From: Phymatolithon calcareum
Lineage: Eukaryota; Rhodophyta; Florideophyceae; Hapalidiales
Length of the DNA: 64,000 bases
Assembly (NCBI GenBank): GCA_977006965.1
Contig: OZ345370.1
Span: 496,001-560,000 of the forward strand
Direction of reading: 5' to 3'
The notes under the pieces are model-generated. The model was not told the origin of the DNA, ran no database searches, and worked only from the letters and a program-made list of their open reading frames with translations. Of the stretch, positions 32,508 to 44,441 are shown piece after piece. Made by a program: the position numbers and the translations under genes. Every line of letters begins with the position of its first letter. The stretch's first letter is position 1.

Positions 32508-33174
32508 TCATACTGTCCAGGATCCGCGACTAGCCTCTTCTCTGTTCCTCGAGCTCGCGCGAAGGTGGGTTGTTAGAACCGCAGCGTTGGTGGCCGCATA
32601 TAGTTCTGCAGCCTGTCGACTGAGCTTTTTAAAGTTGAGTTTGTTACATTTGAAAAAGCCGTTAATCCAATCCGTACCTGGCTTTCCGTTCTTAAAGCGA
32701 ATAGCCAGAGAAGGAATAGAGCTGTAATTTTCTTGCAAAAGCGGTCTAATCTCATCCATCGTAACTGAATTTCCAAACGCGGCGTAGCGGAGGCAGATCT
32801 GGGCGATGGCGTTTTCTTGCTGCGGGGTGAGCGCGCAATGGCGTTCTGTCCTTTTCCTAACACTAGAATTTGGGTTAGAAGTAACTTTGACTTGACGATG
32901 CCGCGTGGTGATATTAATGCTGTTTCGAACTGTCTCGAAAGTGCCTGCAAGCATGTAGTTCTTCTTCAGGACAAGAGCTACCGCTGACGCCAGTGCCCTT
33001 TTGCGTCGGGTCTTCTGACTGGGGGCATGCTACTCGCGGTACAGTAGAAATAACGTGGACGTGAAAGGAAGCATGACGGAGTTTGAGTGCAATATCTCGA
33101 TGCTGGACGCTCCTGATGTCCAGTTTCACTATTCGCGGTACACTGTTTTGCCTTTTCTGGTGGCTAGCGTGCAC
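32508..33174 (-). pseudogene. pogo/CENP-B-like transposase N-terminal fragment
   Basis: Frame 32954-32508 contains a helix-turn-helix pair: ALTPQQENAIAQICLRYAAF and then KNGKPGTDWINGFFK...KLSRQAAELYAATNAAVL, the CENP-B/pogo DNA-binding signature. A further 5' piece (33174-32914) is in another frame. The DDE catalytic domain is absent. It could be the source family of the TA-flanked MITEs nearby. Confidence 0.7.
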
Positions 33175-33573
33175 ATTATCGTCCCCTACGTCCGTCTTAG
33201 TCTGAATTTTTCAACCGAATATTGAGTCAAAGTCCTATGGTTTGTAAAGATTACGAATATTGCAAGCACATCGGTGATGTGTCAAAAGATTTTTCAGAAG
33301 GTTAGATACTAACAAAACGAAATACAAAAATTGGCAAAATCACGAAATTCATGTTACTCATTGATAAAACGCCGCCATTTCACAATTACCGGCAGTTTTC
33401 ATAATAACCCACACCTGCTGTACTTCCTGATTTATGCACTGTTGGCCACCGGATGAACGGTCATTGCTCCAGAGGTAATTTCAATTTTATTTCCGGCAAG
33501 TAGTATAAGGTGAATTTAGATGACCGTTCTTTCACTTTAATGCATTGACAAGAGTACGGATACCCGTGCATTC

Positions 33574-33880
33574 ATGCGTGTGCATCAATTATTGCCTTTA
33601 AGGGAATTTGTTGGAAGCTGGTATCAAAAATCCACATTTTTTAAAATTTATCAAGGAGAAATTGTTTTGTCACCCCTACCGGATCTCAGTGGTGCACTTC
33701 TTGTGCAAGTCGATCTTCCGCCGGTGACTAGACGCCCTCCAGGGAGGCCTGAAAAGGGCATCTCATAGCTGAATCTCTGTCTGATCGGTCGAAGACTTGT
33801 AAAAAATTTTACAAACCTCGTCATAATAAGCGCTTGTGCAAGGAAGCCGTTCAGCCCCAAAGGCCCTCTCAGCTACCCTC
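33574..33880 (+). pseudogene. MULE transposase C-terminal fragment
   Basis: Reads LPPVTRRPPGRPEKG in one frame and, after a frame change, SKTCKKFYKPRHNKRLCKE. Together these correspond to the GRPKK-x-R and degenerate GHNKRTC knuckle at the end of plant-type MULE transposases. It differs from copies A-C, so it may be the displaced tail of the core at 28032-28803. Confidence 0.6.
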
Positions 33881-34101
33881 TAATCAATAAACTGATTTTT
33901 TTCTGGCCCCCATAATTTCACGCTGCCTCGCATTACAGAAAAGCCATAATCATAACTACATCCATGCTTGATGGTCATTTTACCAAATACGGCGAAATAC
34001 TTGGTCATTTTACGAAATTCCCCTAAATTCATTATATATGGTAAAATATATCCAGCAAACATATCTCACTAGTATGATTCTGTCGCGTGAAATACGAATA
34101 C

Positions 34102-34820
34102 TACTGTAGTCCCTCTGTAAACGAAACCCGTGGAACTGCAACACCTGCAACAGTGCAATTGAACCAATCCACCGAGCTTGTAAGGCCTAACTTATAATCA
34201 AAAGTACTATCTCTTGCAAACTTGCGAACTGCAAAGTTGGTGGACTTAACCCTTATTATTCCTTTAATTTTTGACTGTCACATGCACTGATTTGCAGGGA
34301 AATTCATTAATCGCGATCGGAATGATGGTACAAACGGGAATGATCGAGAGCATATGCAATGCGCCGAGTAGTTTTCATTGTTGGCTACTGTACAGTACAA
34401 AGAACACCACATCTAGAATATACTGATCACTAGTTGGTTTAAATAGATAACGAATTACAGTAGAGGTGGGTACCCTTCTTCGACACGTCAGGTTATCAAT
34501 GCAACACAGCGTCACCAGGGAAGCGCAGCAGCATTTGGCCCAAATAAACTAAATAATTTACTGGCCAAAATTCTGTCGTGCTCCCCCAGCGGTGCCATAT
34601 GCACTGAACACAAGAGCTCACTCGTCCAATCGAAAATCACTGATTAGTTTAAATAGATAACGTAGTACGAGGCGCGAGTGGATCTGACAAATAGAATTTA
34701 AAAATATAGGTCAAAATGTTTTCCAAATGACTGTATGATAAACTTGCCCAACTTGTAAACCTCCGTAACTGCAAAAGGATCTTCCCATCGTAGCGTTGCA
34801 TTTACGGAGGGACTACTGTA
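34102..34820. mobile_element. 715-bp TA-flanked MITE
   Basis: Ends CTGTAGTCCCTCTGTAAACG (34104) and, in reverse complement, CAGTAGTCCCTCCGTAAATG (to 34818), with TA on both sides. Non-coding. A second family of Tc1/mariner-like non-autonomous elements distinct from that at 31512. Confidence 0.8.
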
Positions 34821-34825
34821 TAGCA

Positions 34826-35780
34826 CTTGAGGAAACTCACTACATGGCCACTAAACGTGGTAGAAATTCAGTACATGGCCACCCCTCGCCGAACCTACTA
34901 CTTATCCCTAGTCAATGGTACTATCATGCTAGCCCTAGCCAAAAATACTTCTCTTCTGTCTGTCAAATCAATATATGCTAAAGTAACAGTATTGCGCGCG
35001 CCATTCTCTACGCTTTAGATCGTCGTAGAAAGTAGCATATCCGCTGCCGCCGGCTGTAAGGTCGATGATCATGGAATGAGCCGCTTCGTCAGTGTGTTTC
35101 GTTTCGACTCGACAAGTTCGTAGATGTTGGGTCTCCCGCATGTCTGCGAAAGCTGCCCAGCTTTTCCGCACAAGGAGCAGTGATGGAACCTCATTTCGGA
35201 CGGGAAGTAGTGCTCTTTGCGCTTGCGGCCGGACTTAGCAACGAAGTCAAATGGCACCAAAGCATCCTCTAATAGCTGGTCTCCAGTGACTGCCACACGA
35301 GTGATGCCGCCCTCGTGTTGTTCGGACCCGTTCTCCATGTCCATATTTCCCCGAACCAGTGCTCGTTCCACGAGTCGAACGAAACCCAATGCTGTACCAA
35401 GCGCCTAGAAGCTTGCAACAGTGCAGCGACGACGTGGCTACATGGCCTCAGATGCTCTTCCAAGTGGCGGCAGGAGCATTTAGCACGGTACTCGCTGCAA
35501 ACTGTAACTTTGGATGACCTCGGGCTCTACAAGCAGCTTCTCCGCTCGGACGACTTTTCCTGGTGCTTCTTGTAGAAATAGTGCGTAATTAACTTGCCCT
35601 CTGTCATCATCTGGCGAGCCATGCTGTATCACGAGCTCCTTCTTTTCCATGATTTCATAGTGGTTAATGCGGGAGCGTTGTGATTTGTACCAAGCAGACG
35701 AATTCGACGACGTGCTTACCGTGCACCGTCGCATTCTTATTAATTTTGGTTAGGGATGGCCGCCTCGTTACCAAAGCCTG
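34826..35780 (-). mobile_element. MULE copy B, 3'-half transposase relic
   Basis: Left end TTGAGGAAACTCACTACATG matches copy A. The minus strand encodes a SWIM zinc finger (YRAKCSCRHLEEHLRPCSHVV, C-X-C...C-X-H, about 35420-35480) and then, in other frames, KSGRKRKEHYFPSEMRFHHC followed by SLCGKAGQLSQTC. The core is absent and the frames are broken. The right boundary is approximate. Confidence 0.7.
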
Positions 35781-35789
35781 GTTCACACC

Positions 35790-36419
35790 ATCATTTCATT
35801 TTCCTGTCGATCACGTTTTGCTTCAAAAAGACACCTGGCGGTTTTCTTGCTGATGGACACCCACGTCTCTCTTATCATACGACCACGACCACAGGAACCT
35901 CTTCGGAACCGGGAAACAGGATAACTCTGTTTGTTCTGCTTTTTCTCATACAAAAATTACAGTAAATTTGTTTTTGGCTGGTTTCACTCCGTTGGACGGG
36001 AGTACAACGATATGCTCTGTAAGCCGGGCATGAACATGACATCCGAAGCTTTCTAATTGGTATGGACAGCAGTGACCATATGGTCATATGATAAAAAAGT
36101 GGAAGCAGGAGTTGCCGAACATGAACGAGAAAACGCTGGTATAAACAGGACCGAATCATGTTATAATTTTTGAAAATTTGAAGTTACGTAACTGATACTC
36201 AGATTTTCGGCCATGGCCGTTATATTACCGTTCTCCTGAAATTGGCAATGAGCATGCAATTTTCAAAAAAAGGAAACATCTAGAGAGCTACTCGTGATTC
36301 TTTTTCAGAAAAAACTGAAAACGTTCTTCTTTTTTGAATACGAACTATGCGCTCGTTGTATAAAATAGAAACAGCATTGCTCCATTTTCCTCAGTTGTTA
36401 GCTCAAAAAACGGTATTAT
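35790..36419. other. AT-rich spacer, nothing recognised
   Basis: Between MULE copy B and the solo LTR. No gene supported. Confidence 0.4.
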
Positions 36420-36774
36420 TGTGGCGTCCACCGCCACCATCATACTCTCTATTCCTATACAAATAGCTCCCTTCAAATTTTCATTACAGCTTGCATTTAC
36501 AGCAAGCCCTTACAGATAGCATTACAGTCATTACAGTACCGTAGGTTTCGCTAAGTACTTACACCATGAAGGATCACCAAGGACAAACCCTAGAACCACT
36601 GCTTACAGCTTACATGTGTTTATAGATTCTGCCATTAATCCATTTCTCATACTGCCAAGTCATCTTTAGATCCAATTTTTCTATAAAGATCACCGCTTCG
36701 CGCCGCCCTGGGCGTTTTGCAAGGGAATAACCCGACCAAAGTCAGTGTGCCACTTGTGCTTTTCAAACCCCACA
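36420..36774 (+). mobile_element. solo LTR of the Ty3/gypsy element family
   Basis: 355 bp beginning TGTGGCGTCC and ending AACCCCACA, homologous to both LTRs of the 21.8-27.9 kb element but in opposite orientation. Flanks ATTAT (36415-36419) and ATTAG (36775-36779) match at 4 of 5. Internal sequences are missing, as expected after LTR-LTR recombination. Confidence 0.9.
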
Positions 36775-37880
36775 ATTAGAGAGGAAAAACGGCATTTTGG
36801 ACGACTTTGAAAGTGTGTAACTCGAAAACTAATTATAGTTGGGAATCCAAATAAGGGTTGTTTTCAAAACTAAACGCAACTTTCTTCAGATTCGTTCTTC
36901 CAATGAAACGAAAGATCCTAAATTTAAAGTTATTTAAAGTCATTTTTTGTGCCGTTTTATTGCTTGGTTTTGACCCACGAGTTGTTTTAGTAAAACAGTC
37001 ATCTGAAAAGCTACGTGAGCATTGCGATCGGCGTAGGGAATATAATTCAATATGATTGGTTCGTCAATTCGGCAGAAACTATTCATTTATTTAAGTGGCA
37101 AATATTGTTCTGGAATCAGTTATGATTCTAACTCTTAAAATTGCAAAACTGTGTGACAGATATAGTACAACCTATCAAAATGCAAACTCTGCAACTGAAA
37201 AAACTGTACAACTGTAAACGGAATGCCTTTTTCAACCGAAAAAGTGCCCAAATATAAACAAATTTTGCTGTGCTTTGCAAACTCGCCAACAGGAAACCTC
37301 TCAACTGAGCGCATTTATTTTTTGTTCAGTTTATAATTGTGCCTTTCACATGAAGGGCTCTCATTGCATTCACGCAATGGTACACGTGCTCGCTCCTGCC
37401 CAGTATCTCGGAACCATTTTGATTCCTTTCGTCACCTACTAAGTGACGAAAGAATAAAATGGTTCCAGTAGAATGCCCAATCCGGTAAACTACCTCTCCA
37501 TTGCCTATAATAAATTCATACTAGATGAATTCATCAGGCGCGTGAACGAAGGAGAATCTTGAACACTTGAAAGTATCAACGCGCCCAGAAAATTACTTCC
37601 CTTCAGCAGGGTCACTGATTTCCTATTATGCTTTATTTGAGAATAGAAGAGATGATTCGAAACTTCGGCTGATCTAAGCGTGTCCATTTTCTGTAAGCTA
37701 TCTCTAAGGTGCAGAGATATAGTGTTATGATAAGAGCTTTAGAACTGAGAATTCTCGCTAACTGAAAACCAACCACCTGTCCCGATCCGTTGCAGTTAGA
37801 CAGGTTCAAGTGCGCTTCGGGCCAAACTTTAATTGATGTAACTAATTTGATACTGCGAGAAGAACCTTTGTTCAGTTTTG
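36775..37880. other. AT-rich spacer with one large hairpin
   Basis: No gene recognised. Contains a hairpin at 37410-37466 with arms GGAACCATTTTGATTCCTTT... and ...AAAGAATAAAATGGTTCC, differing by two indels around a 7-nt loop. Confidence 0.5.
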
Positions 37881-37887
37881 ATATTCG

Positions 37888-38790
37888 AGTAAATTAACTA
37901 AATGGCCAGAAAACCTGGTAAAAGTACGCTAAATAACCACGCAAGCCAAACCTACTACTCATGCGTTATGTGGAGCGCTGAGAGTTACGTTTTTTGAAGG
38001 GAAAAAGGGAAGTAGCTTTGCTACTTCCCTTTTATCCGCGATTCGTGTCCATGCTCTATTTAGTCTGACAAGCTTAAATCACAGCGCTCCCGCACTACTC
38101 ACTCTGAAACGATGGACATAAAGGAGCTCATGCTACATGTGCTCGACTACGGTTGATCAAGCGTAACGTCTTGATATCGCACAGCACGTCAATAGGAAAG
38201 GAGCACTTCGTGATGTAGCGCAACAAGCAGTATCTGAAAATCATCTGTAGCAAGCACTCGCTTGCACCATCCGCGTGAACGTCAGCGTGCTGAAGAGTGT
38301 CGGCAGTGTCAGGATCACTGTTACGGGGATGTCTGGCTGTTGCGAACGTGGGCGAAGAAACACGAGGGTAGCATCACGCGTGTTACAGTCACTGGTGATC
38401 AGCCAGTACAGGATGATTTGGTGCCGTATAGCCTTGTGGCTAAGCCGAGCCGCAACCACAAGGAGCCCTAGTTTCCGTCCGAAATGAGGGCCCGTCACTG
38501 CTCCTCGTGTGGGCACACCGACCACTTCTCACTGACATGCAGTAGGCCCAACACCCACAACCTTTTCGAGGCGAAGCAAAAGCACATCAAGAAAGCGGCG
38601 CAGTCCATAATCATCGACTTCATCGCCTTTGATGACGGAGATGCTATCAATAGTTGCAACGAGGAGCTAAATCAGAGAGAATTGCGCGCGCAATAAATTT
38701 TTCTGTCCCATAGAGTGCTCTGAGAAACTGATGAGAAGTAAGTTTGGCTAGGGTTCTTAGTGGCAAATATTTAACAGTGTTAGTGGGAAT
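37888..38790 (+). mobile_element. MULE copy C, 3'-half transposase relic
   Basis: Plus-strand counterpart of copies A and B: PSRNHKEP, TAG, FPSEMRARHCSSCGHTDHF...TC, then FEAKQKHIKKAAQSIIIDF, as in copy A (FEAKRKHIDKGAHAMIIEL). Ends resemble the copy A and B ends but are decayed. A perfect hairpin, AAAAGGGAAGTAGC with its complement (38003-38033), sits near the left end. Confidence 0.7.
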
Positions 38791-39349
38791 AAATGTAAAA
38801 TTGGAAACATTGATTGAGTTACAGGTTCCACTCCTCAAAAGCAAGACCTACCGGGTGTGCATCATATGATTTGCGTGGGCATACGTCTAAACGAAAGCCC
38901 AAAATGTGACAAGAAGCACATTTGTTTACCCATGGGGAAATTAAAAAATTGCAAAAAATATCGGAATATCATATTCACATGTCCAATGAGATTAGAGAGC
39001 GGATATGTCAATAAATTTACCCGCGCTCCGTGACTCTCGCAACACTTGTCGCTTTTCGTAAGCGTCACCGCTTTCCAGTTGGCGCGAACTGGACAAGCAG
39101 CAGGACACGGTTGCAAGCTTGAATGAAGTGCGCACCGATGCAGTCAATCCAGCTCGAAAAAGCCGAACATGACGCTCGTCAACTGTGCAATGTGATGTGC
39201 TGTCGACTGCAATTGTTGTGTTTAAAGCTGCGATGTGCAGTTGACAAGTTCTCAACTTGTGACAAGTCATCTCAATACCACTGCGCCAAAGCGATCTATG
39301 AGCGCTGAAATCTATAGAGTCTCGTCCGCCCGCCACCGCCAAGCCTCTT

Positions 39350-40187
39350 GTGGCGAGTATACTCGGGAATCACAGCATCAACGTCGATGACGTTTCGGCG
39401 GCAACTGGGCACGCGCCCGAGACGGGCACTCCAATGCTATCCCGTGCGCCCAGCCCTCTACACGTAACGTCATCGGGAAAGCGAGGAACAAATTTTACCC
39501 CGCAGGAGGTGTTGCGCCTTGCACATGCTTGGGCTGAACGATCTACGAAGTGCGATGAGAAGAATGAGGCAGTTTTCTGGGGTGGTGTGCGGGACCGGCT
39601 CGCGAAGCATGGGACGCTTCGCGCTTCAGAATCGTTGAAGTGCAAATGGGCAGATGTACAGAAGCAATGTCAGAAGTACATTAGATCTGTCGCTCTAGTC
39701 GAAAAAACGGAACGTTCTGGTACTACTGCGGACGATGACCGTGCCAGGCAATGAAATTTATCGCACCGCGTCGGGGAAGAGGGATGCCGATGGAAGAGTC
39801 ATTTTACAACATCCGTTTTAATTCGTGGAAGCTGCACTGTACTTGCGAGGCACGGAGAAATTCATGGACCGTTACTGTGGAACCTCCAAGGGCACGAAAG
39901 GCTATCTTACGCCGAGTCTTACCGTCGATGTAAGCGCTGCGTTCTGTTCCGGAGACATTTTACGGTCTGCGTCCGACCGGGCTTCCAGCCCTCCGCGCCC
40001 AGTAGGGGCCAAAAAGGCGAAGCTCGCAGAAAGACAGGAAAAAGCTGATGTTTCTCTCAACAATACATTGCGAGAAGATTTTGCCATGCACAGTAGGTCG
40101 TCTGAAGAAGATGCAGAGGGAATGGCAGGCGCTCTGGGCAAACTAACAAACTTTTTTCTTAATTTCTCAGCTCCCGGAAGGGCCTGA
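39350..40187 (+). pseudogene. PIF/Harbinger Myb/SANT-like accessory protein, broken
   Basis: The first frame (39350-39754) has a SANT-like helix bundle: GTNFTPQEVLRLAHAWAERS and FWGGVRDRLAKHGTLR...KCKWADVQKQCQKY. After a frameshift and a TAA, the frame from 39825 continues with AALYLRGTEKF and RPVGAKKAKLAERQEKADVS. In Harbinger elements such a protein helps bring the transposase to the nucleus and to DNA. It converges with the transposase relic at 40762-42150, the expected two-gene layout. Confidence 0.8.
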
Positions 40188-40761
40188 AAAGAATGCTTTT
40201 AACACGGACTTGTTGCGAAAGGAGAATTAGAAAAACGTAGATGCCCGTTACGTCTTATGGCTAGACATGAGAGACGAAGGTTCAGTTGTCTACTAAGTGC
40301 CCTATCTTCTTTACTGACGCCCCGATGCTCCAGAGCTTTGAGAAACCGGTGTCGCTGCGGTTGCTGTCGGCAAACGGAGGCCCTGGAACAAGCAGACTTT
40401 TGCGCGCACGTGACCGCCACAAAACCTGCTGCCGGTATTTTGTACCCAGTACACGAAAAGACCGGCAGCAGCTGTTGCGGAGGAGCTTCGACCTCAGTCG
40501 AAGCTCAATTTAGATCGAACAGGTGTGCTGGTTTCGAACTCAGTCACGCGCTATGTCATCGGCAGCGACTGCAATCGCAGACCGCGCATGACTGGTGTGG
40601 AAAAATTCTAACTACGGAGGCAACGCATTCAGCATCTTGTACTGCTCGCGGCATGTTTCCGCTCGTGACTCTGCCACAGTTCAGAAGCGGACGATTCACA
40701 AGCCATGCTCAATTAGATCAATCTGCGATGATATCGTGAAGTATCTTTATTTGTGAGAGTA
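40188..40761. other. spacer between the two Harbinger genes
   Basis: No gene recognised. Includes a perfect hairpin GAGCTTCGAC-CTCA-GTCGAAGCTC at 40483-40506. Confidence 0.5.
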
Positions 40762-42150
40762 CTATGACATACTGAACCTTGAGCTGAGGCTAGAAATGAG
40801 GTTCTCTCGTAGGCTGTGATGCGAAATAGAGGAAGAAAACTTGCTCTGATTTGAACTAAATGTGTCAGCAATATTGAAGTCCACGGGATTTGGCTGTGCA
40901 ATAACACCGAATTCAGATACAACTTCTCCTGCAGACATAGAGTTACCGTTTAGGTCTAATTCGTCTTCCGTTCGTCGCTCATACTGCTGTTCAATGGTCA
41001 TGTTGTTCAGTATTACGCACGACGATGCCTCGTTTAAAAATATTATTAGGCTCATGAGCTTGTTCTCGACACGTAGAACATTAAACCTAGATTGAATAAC
41101 ACCGAAACATCGCTCAATATCCTTTCTTACAGCTTCCTGCATCTCAGTATAGATTCGCTCTCCGTCATCCGCGGGAGAATATATCGGTTTTGCGAAAATT
41201 GTCCATTTCGGTAAATGCCATCTACAAGAAAGTACGGTATGTTTTGAACTTTTCCGTTGAGCACGTACTCAAATTCGGGGACTCAATCGCCTAGGAAGAT
41301 ATCATTAAATATAGGAGACGCAGCAAGAACAGTCTTCTCATTGTTAGTTCCCGCTAGCCCAGAAAACCAATGCCACAGATAAAGACGATTGTCACACCAG
41401 CCCTCCACAGTAATGACAGTTATCTTCTCGTGTTTTGGATTATGGAACTGTCCTTTCCACGCTTTTAGACAGTTCTTCCAATGTATTTTCATGCAGTCAA
41501 CACAGCCCATCGCCCAGGGGAAGCCTTTTTACGCATATTTCTCGGATATACGAAGCAGCTCAGCTGTTCTTGGGCGTCGGTTTAAGTTCTTCGGACCGTA
41601 GAGCTCAATGATCCGACCACAATACAATTGCGTAGAAATCCGTGTGCTCTCCTCGCTCATTCGCGAAGAATCGTCAAGGTCGTCGAATGACCGCCCCGTT
41701 CCCAGTCTGCGTAAGGCACAAAGAATATTTTGCCAGCCTGCGTGACCCATGCGTCCCGTAGCGTCACGGCGAGCACAAAAGTCCTCAGCAAAATTGTTTT
41801 TGAGGTCTTCCACAATTTCTCTGCACAATGTGAGTGGTAGTCTAAACCGCCGAAGGAATCGATTGTCGTGTTTCCACGAACAAGCACCGCGAGCGACATT
41901 GGGCCTTGATCCTTTTTCCGCCTAGCGTACTTTGGAATATGCAAGCGACATCGCAGTTTCCTTTGCACTGCAGCTCAGGAAGCCACTCGAAAAAGGAGGT
42001 CCGTGTCTGCCGTTTGTCTTTGCCTCTGCCATTCTGTTAATATACAGATCGCGATTGCCGCAAGCAATCAAACATGAATGTGAGTCGGCATTATATGTTA
42101 GGTAGCTATGACGCTCGGCTCCAGTACTACAGAAAGTACAGTACAACTTC
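40762..42150 (-). pseudogene. PIF/Harbinger transposase, broken
   Basis: On the minus strand, in changing frames: RRDATGRMGHAGWQNILCAL; NLNRRPRTAELLRISEKYA; MGCVDCMKIHWKNCLKAWKG (first catalytic Asp); LYLWHWFSGLAGTNNEKTVL (second Asp region, where the usual Asp after NN is Glu); SPIFNDIFLGD, TGA; PYFLVDGIYRNG, frame change, PKWTIFAKPI; and QEAVRKDIERCFGVIQSRF (catalytic Glu). DDE transposase of the PIF/Harbinger superfamily. One TGA and at least two frameshifts make it inactive. TIRs were not located. Confidence 0.88.
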
Positions 42151-42436
42151 TTGCGGCGAGCGAGGAGTAGTATTAGTTAGCCACCGGTATTGCATAAAAC
42201 GTTTTTCAGAAAAAGAATGTACTTGGAGATATTCTATTTGATCACAGCCTCGTAAGCCATGAATAAAATTTCAATTGGTACCTTCAAGCTGCCTGGATGC
42301 AAGTCATTCTCCAGTGACCTTTCTTGCCGTTAGGTTGAGTTGTCATCCCCAGCAATTCACTTTTGGCTAAAATATTATAAATAGCCATAATTTTGGAGAT
42401 GCTCTTACAATGTAAAGATATGTCGAAACGCACTAA

Positions 42437-42632
42437 GGGCCAATGAACGAAAAGTTCCCAACCGGGAAAATGGGGAAATGAGAAATTGGGAACGAGAGTA
42501 CGTCCAACAGAAAACCTGCATTTGTGAAATTTTTCTTCTTCTGCTTCCATCAGGTTCAAATTCCACAAGTTCACGTATTCTATTGGACATATTGGCATTC
42601 CAATTTTCTCAATTTCCCATTTTCATTGGCCC
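42437..42632. mobile_element. 196-bp foldback MITE
   Basis: Inverted ends GGGCCAATGAA...AATGGGGAAATGAGAAATTGG and, in reverse complement, GGGCCAATGAAAATGGGAAA. No coding capacity. Flanks (CACTAA, GATGAG) show no clear duplication, so the superfamily is open. Confidence 0.75.
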
Positions 42633-44400
42633 GATGAGGGACTTTCATATCAGCGCGATACTCTATTTCTCTATTCAGGATACGAGTGCGAATATCAGCA
42701 GTATAGGAAAAGTAATATTTCAGTTACAAGTAGAGCCTTCTCAACACTGAATAACGGGTACAGCACAGTTTATGGCAGGGATATGAGTCTTAGGTATATG
42801 ACAAATCTAAGATTCCGCCACGGCGCCGAGATGGAGATGAACCTGCTCCCCGTCCCCAACGCCCGGCCAGCCGAGCCTGCAGAACTCCGTTCTGCCTTTC
42901 GGCACATCGGGTCCAGAGGGCGCCTACGCTGTCCCCCAGTTTACCCCGTTTTCGCCTACCATGACCGCAGCTGGACATCCAGATTTTCTCCCAAAATCTG
43001 ATTAGCTCAATGTGCTCACTCCCGCAATACCTCCAGTTCATGGTGCGCTCCTGGATGGAAACATCTAGCAAGCTATAGTCTATCTTTTGATGTACCCATG
43101 GATGTTGACAGTGTTTCCGCTTTGCTATTTTTCGGTTCTTGTTCTTCTATTTTCATTCATTGATAGGGTGGTATTCAAGCTGACGAAGATGTGGAATATG
43201 CAAACGGGAACGGTTTATTGATCAAAGGCTTCAAATCAAGAAAATGCCATCTGCACACACGGCACAGCGAACAAAAGGCGTGTGACCGAGTAGGAGACGG
43301 GCCTTGCTGTTCGGCCAGTACAGCGAGAGCCTGGGGAGCACGCGTACACTCAGCGGCTGCAGTGTGGAAACGGACGTGCAGCGCGGTGTGCTAGCGAGGA
43401 ACTCGGACGGCTCCGTGACCCCCAGCGACGTCTTCAACTAGTGAGCTTGTGTGCAACTTTTACAGAGCCTGTTCCTCCGGAAGCACAACACGGTCTCCGA
43501 GCGTATCGGCACCGAGCAGCCGGACTCCGATAAAGGCCTATGGGACAAGGCGCGGCTCGTCTTGGTCAGCGTCGCGGCGAACCTTCAAACTGTGGACTTG
43601 ACCTTCTCGCTCTGCTACCCATGCAGACCATGTAGTGAGGTCTTGGAGTCAGTAGCGATAACTCGTCTATAGTCGATAACCGCGGCGTCCCGTTCGCACT
43701 CACCGAGAAGTTTGTCGCCTTTCAGGCCTGCACATTCTCAAGTCGAAGAGATAAAAACGTTCTTCGTCAAGATGGCGAGAAAGCCATCTTGGACTAGGGA
43801 AGGGCCTTGGAATTTTAGGACTCGAATAATTAAGGGATATTGTAATTCTTCGCAAAGTGCAATAGCAGTAGGGCGTCACTAAACAAGTTACTTTCTCTTT
43901 CGCGAGGACGCTCGAATTGTGAGGTTTATCTTTCGCAATGGTTAGTAAGGGGGCCATGATGCCCGAAAAGCCTAATGCACTCAGTTTACATTCTTCGGAG
44001 AAGGCTACAGTAGCAAAGCATAGAGTTCTGCTAGATTTCATGAAGACACGAGGTGTTTTAATTTATAAAACAGGTTGCTACCCTTGTCGTGGAGGGTAGC
44101 CCTCACGTCTCGATCGGATGAAGAAGTGTCCTCCCTCCAAGGGAGATGATTTCGGACCATAACGTAAGGTTTCGAGAGGAGGCGCTATGTGGCATGCTTG
44201 ACGAGGGCAGTCATGAATGACAGCAACTCTCCGAATGGCCCCATGAAATATTGCGAACGACAGAGCCCGCGGTATCGTTCCTGTATTTCGCAGTTCTCTA
44301 TATCTCGCTTCATATGTATCTGACGGAGCAAATGACGAAAATAGCTGGCAGGGTAGTACGGATGCGAAGAATTCGAACTTCCCAGACTAACGTTCTATCT
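42633..44400. other. intergenic with a GC-richer patch
   Basis: No family recognised. The stretch 43240-43640 looks more GC-rich than its surroundings and yields short plausible peptides (QRGVLARNSDGSVTPSDVF; DKGLWDKARLVLVSVAANLQ) in different frames, perhaps a decayed gene fragment. A hairpin CAAGATGGC-GAGAAA-GCCATCTTG lies at 43768-43791. Confidence 0.3.
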
Positions 44401-44441
44401 TGATGAGAGATGTAATTCACCAGAATGAAGAACCACATAGC

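Noticed and set aside
44330-44410. Possible tRNA on the minus strand (GTTCGAATTC)
   Set aside because: No A box, no acceptor or anticodon stem consistent with a cloverleaf.
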